From Phycisphaerae bacterium (GTDB taxonomy: Bacteria; Planctomycetota; Phycisphaerae; Phycisphaerales; SM1A02), in assembly GCA_030432455.1 (NCBI GenBank), contig JAUIHC010000032.1:1-14728 (forward strand): DNA of 14,728 bases, read 5' to 3'. Positions 13,502 to 14,728 of this stretch are shown here, piece by piece. The translations under genes were made by a program, and so were the position numbers. Position 1 is the first letter of the stretch; every line of letters starts with the position of its first letter. A model generated the notes under the pieces. The model did no database searches and was not told the origin of the DNA. It worked only from the letters and a program-made list of their open reading frames with translations.

Positions 13502-13673
13502 TCCCCCGGGGATGCCGAGCCACCGCCCCCTCACGCGGGCTTTCGACCCGGATCCGAGAGCCCTCGCGGATTCGTGCCATATTTCGGCCGATGCTGCGTT
13601 CTGAATCCGTCCTCGCCGGCTCACGCCCGTCGGAAGAACCGTCCCCTGACGCCACCGGAGGTCACTGAGAACC

Positions 13674-14728
13674 ATGCCGCTTCATCGCCCCACCCTTCTG
13701 GCCACCCTCGTCCTGTCCCTCCCGCTGCTCGCGGCGGCGCCGGCCAAGGCGCAGTTCGGCGGGGCCGCGGGGTTCGCCGACGCCTTCCGCCCCGACTTCC
13801 TCGATCGTGACATGCCGCTCTTCGTCGAGCACCTCCGACTGGAGGACTGGCAGCGTCCGATCGTCGAGATGCTCCTGCTCGACTACAGCCAGTCCTTCGA
13901 GGCCGGCATCGAGCGGGTCAAGAACGAGATGCGGGACTCGCAGGCCGTCCTGAGCCGGACCGATCCCGAGAAGGTGATGGAGATCATCCTCGAGCCGATC
14001 TCCCGCTGGGACGGCGAACGCCGCGCCCTCCGCGAGGACTTCCTGCTGAACATCAAGGGCACCCTGTCCGCCGATCAGATCGCCCGCTGGCCGCGATTCG
14101 AGCGGACCCTGCGTCGCGAGAAGGAGCTCCCCAAGGGCGAGCTCCACGGCGAATCGGTGGATCTCTACTCGCTCTTCCGAAGCCTGCGGCTTCCCTACGA
14201 GATCGAAGAACCGATCGACGCGCTGCTGGAGCAGTACGAACTCGAGCTCGACGCCGCCCTCGACGCCCGTCGTCAGCGGATCGATTCGCTGCAGGACGGC
14301 ATCAAGGAGGCCATGGCGAGCATGGACTTCGACGCGGGTCTGGCCGCGACCGATCAGATCATGCAGACCCGGATCGCGGTCCGGAACGTCCAGGATCTCT
14401 GGATCGAACGGCTCACCGAAGCCCTGCCCGCCCCGCACGCCGAGACCTTCCGACGCAACGCCCTGGAACGGGGCTACCCGAAGGCGTTCCGACCGACCGC
14501 GATCCCCCGCCTGCTGGAGTCGATCCGACAGCTGCCCGACCTGACCGACGACCAGATCGCCCAGCTCGAGGCCATCGAGACCGACTTCAACATCGCCCTG
14601 GGCCTGCTCGAGACCCGCATCATCGAGTCGATTCGTCGGGAGCAGCCGGGCGAGGCCCGCCGCAAGGTCGAGCGGATGATCGCCCGCCGCAACGGCGAGT
14701 CGATCAAGCGCGAGCCCGATGCCGACGA
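13674..14728 (+). CDS. Exported protein with three related helical segments; 3' end outside the window
   Basis: I do not recognise a named family. The first 26 residues form a signal peptide with a hydrophobic core (LLATLVLSLPLLAAA) and a likely cut after AKA, before Gln27. The visible 351 residues are rich in Glu, Arg, Leu and Asp and predicted to be almost wholly helical. Three segments look related, each about 35-40 residues: from residue 54 (LRLEDWQRPIVEMLLLDY), from 171 (LRLPYEIEEPIDALLEQY) and from 289 (DLTDDQIAQLEAIETDF). The L-S/T-x-D-Q form at 131-135 and 290-294 recalls the LTxxQ motif of periplasmic Spy/CpxP-like proteins. GGAGG at 13657-13661 lies 12 bases before the ATG. The preceding gap (13502-13673) has no clear promoter or terminator apart from an A/T-rich CATATTT near 13578. 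The frame is open at the window end. Confidence 0.85.
   Translation, partial: MPLHRPTLLATLVLSLPLLAAAPAKAQFGGAAGFADAFRPDFLDRDMPLFVEHLRLEDWQRPIVEMLLLDYSQSFEAGIERVKNEMRDSQAVLSRTDPEKVMEIILEPISRWDGERRALREDFLLNIKGTLSADQIARWPRFERTLRREKELPKGELHGESVDLYSLFRSLRLPYEIEEPIDALLEQYELELDAALDARRQRIDSLQDGIKEAMASMDFDAGLAATDQIMQTRIAVRNVQDLWIERLTEALPAPHAETFRRNALERGYPKAFRPTAIPRLLESIRQLPDLTDDQIAQLEAIETDFNIALGLLETRIIESIRREQPGEARRKVERMIARRNGESIKREPDAD

Noticed and set aside
13501..13513. ATCCCC-C-GGGGAT as a terminator after the CoA-transferase gene
   Set aside because: The arms are separated by a single base, too tight to form a full hairpin, and no T-run follows.
11485..13668. Plus-strand open frame of 727 codons running across the MFS and CoA-transferase genes
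   Set aside because: It is antisense to one real gene and out of frame with another; it is extremely Arg/Pro/Gly/Asp-rich and has no domain.

Overview
The window is GC-rich DNA with long open frames on both strands, ordinary bacterial housekeeping genes and mostly weak or distant ribosome binding sites. The gene content suggests a Planctomycetota bacterium, probably Phycisphaerae-like: an rpsO-pnp pair, a bacterial topoisomerase VI operon, an atypical sigma-70-family factor and a secreted helical-repeat protein of a kind I associate with that group. The assignment is inference from content and style, because no rRNA gene is present. Twelve protein genes are supported, two of them cut by the window edges. 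I found no tRNA, rRNA, CRISPR array, transposase or phage gene.

Layout. 1-1219 (-): 5' part of an acyl-CoA carboxylase carboxyltransferase gene of methylcrotonoyl-CoA carboxylase type. 1492-1761 (+) rpsO and 1963-4206 (+) pnp form the classical S15-PNPase pair. A 10-bp hairpin lies between them and a 13-bp hairpin follows pnp. 4617-4910 (+) encodes a cold-shock-domain protein behind a long leader. 4969-5820 (+) encodes a small membrane-anchored histidine kinase with no partner regulator in view. A cluster of short inverted repeats (5775-5985) fills the convergent gap after it and supplies the last codons of the kinase. 9131-6031 (-) is a two-gene operon for DNA topoisomerase VI, subunit B then subunit A. 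9354-9824 (+) is ndk with a strong terminator. 10247-11329 (+) encodes the sigma factor, preceded by a gene-free stretch rich in GAATC/GATTC. 12672-11410 (-) is an MFS transporter, divergent from 12803-13501 (+), a 3-oxoacid CoA-transferase subunit A with no subunit B beside it. 13674 to the end (+) is an exported protein with three related helical segments, cut by the window edge.

How the genes relate. rpsO-pnp, the cold-shock protein and ndk are RNA-, translation- and nucleotide-housekeeping genes, each with its own regulatory region. The carboxyltransferase and the CoA-transferase subunit would both fit leucine or ketone-body acyl-CoA metabolism, but they lie 11 kb apart and nothing shows that they are co-regulated. 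I see no obvious new multi-gene system. The points most worth a second look are the bacterial topoisomerase VI operon, the repeat element that forms the kinase C-terminus, the sigma factor lacking the region 2.3 tryptophan pair, the lone CoA-transferase subunit A and the secreted three-repeat protein.
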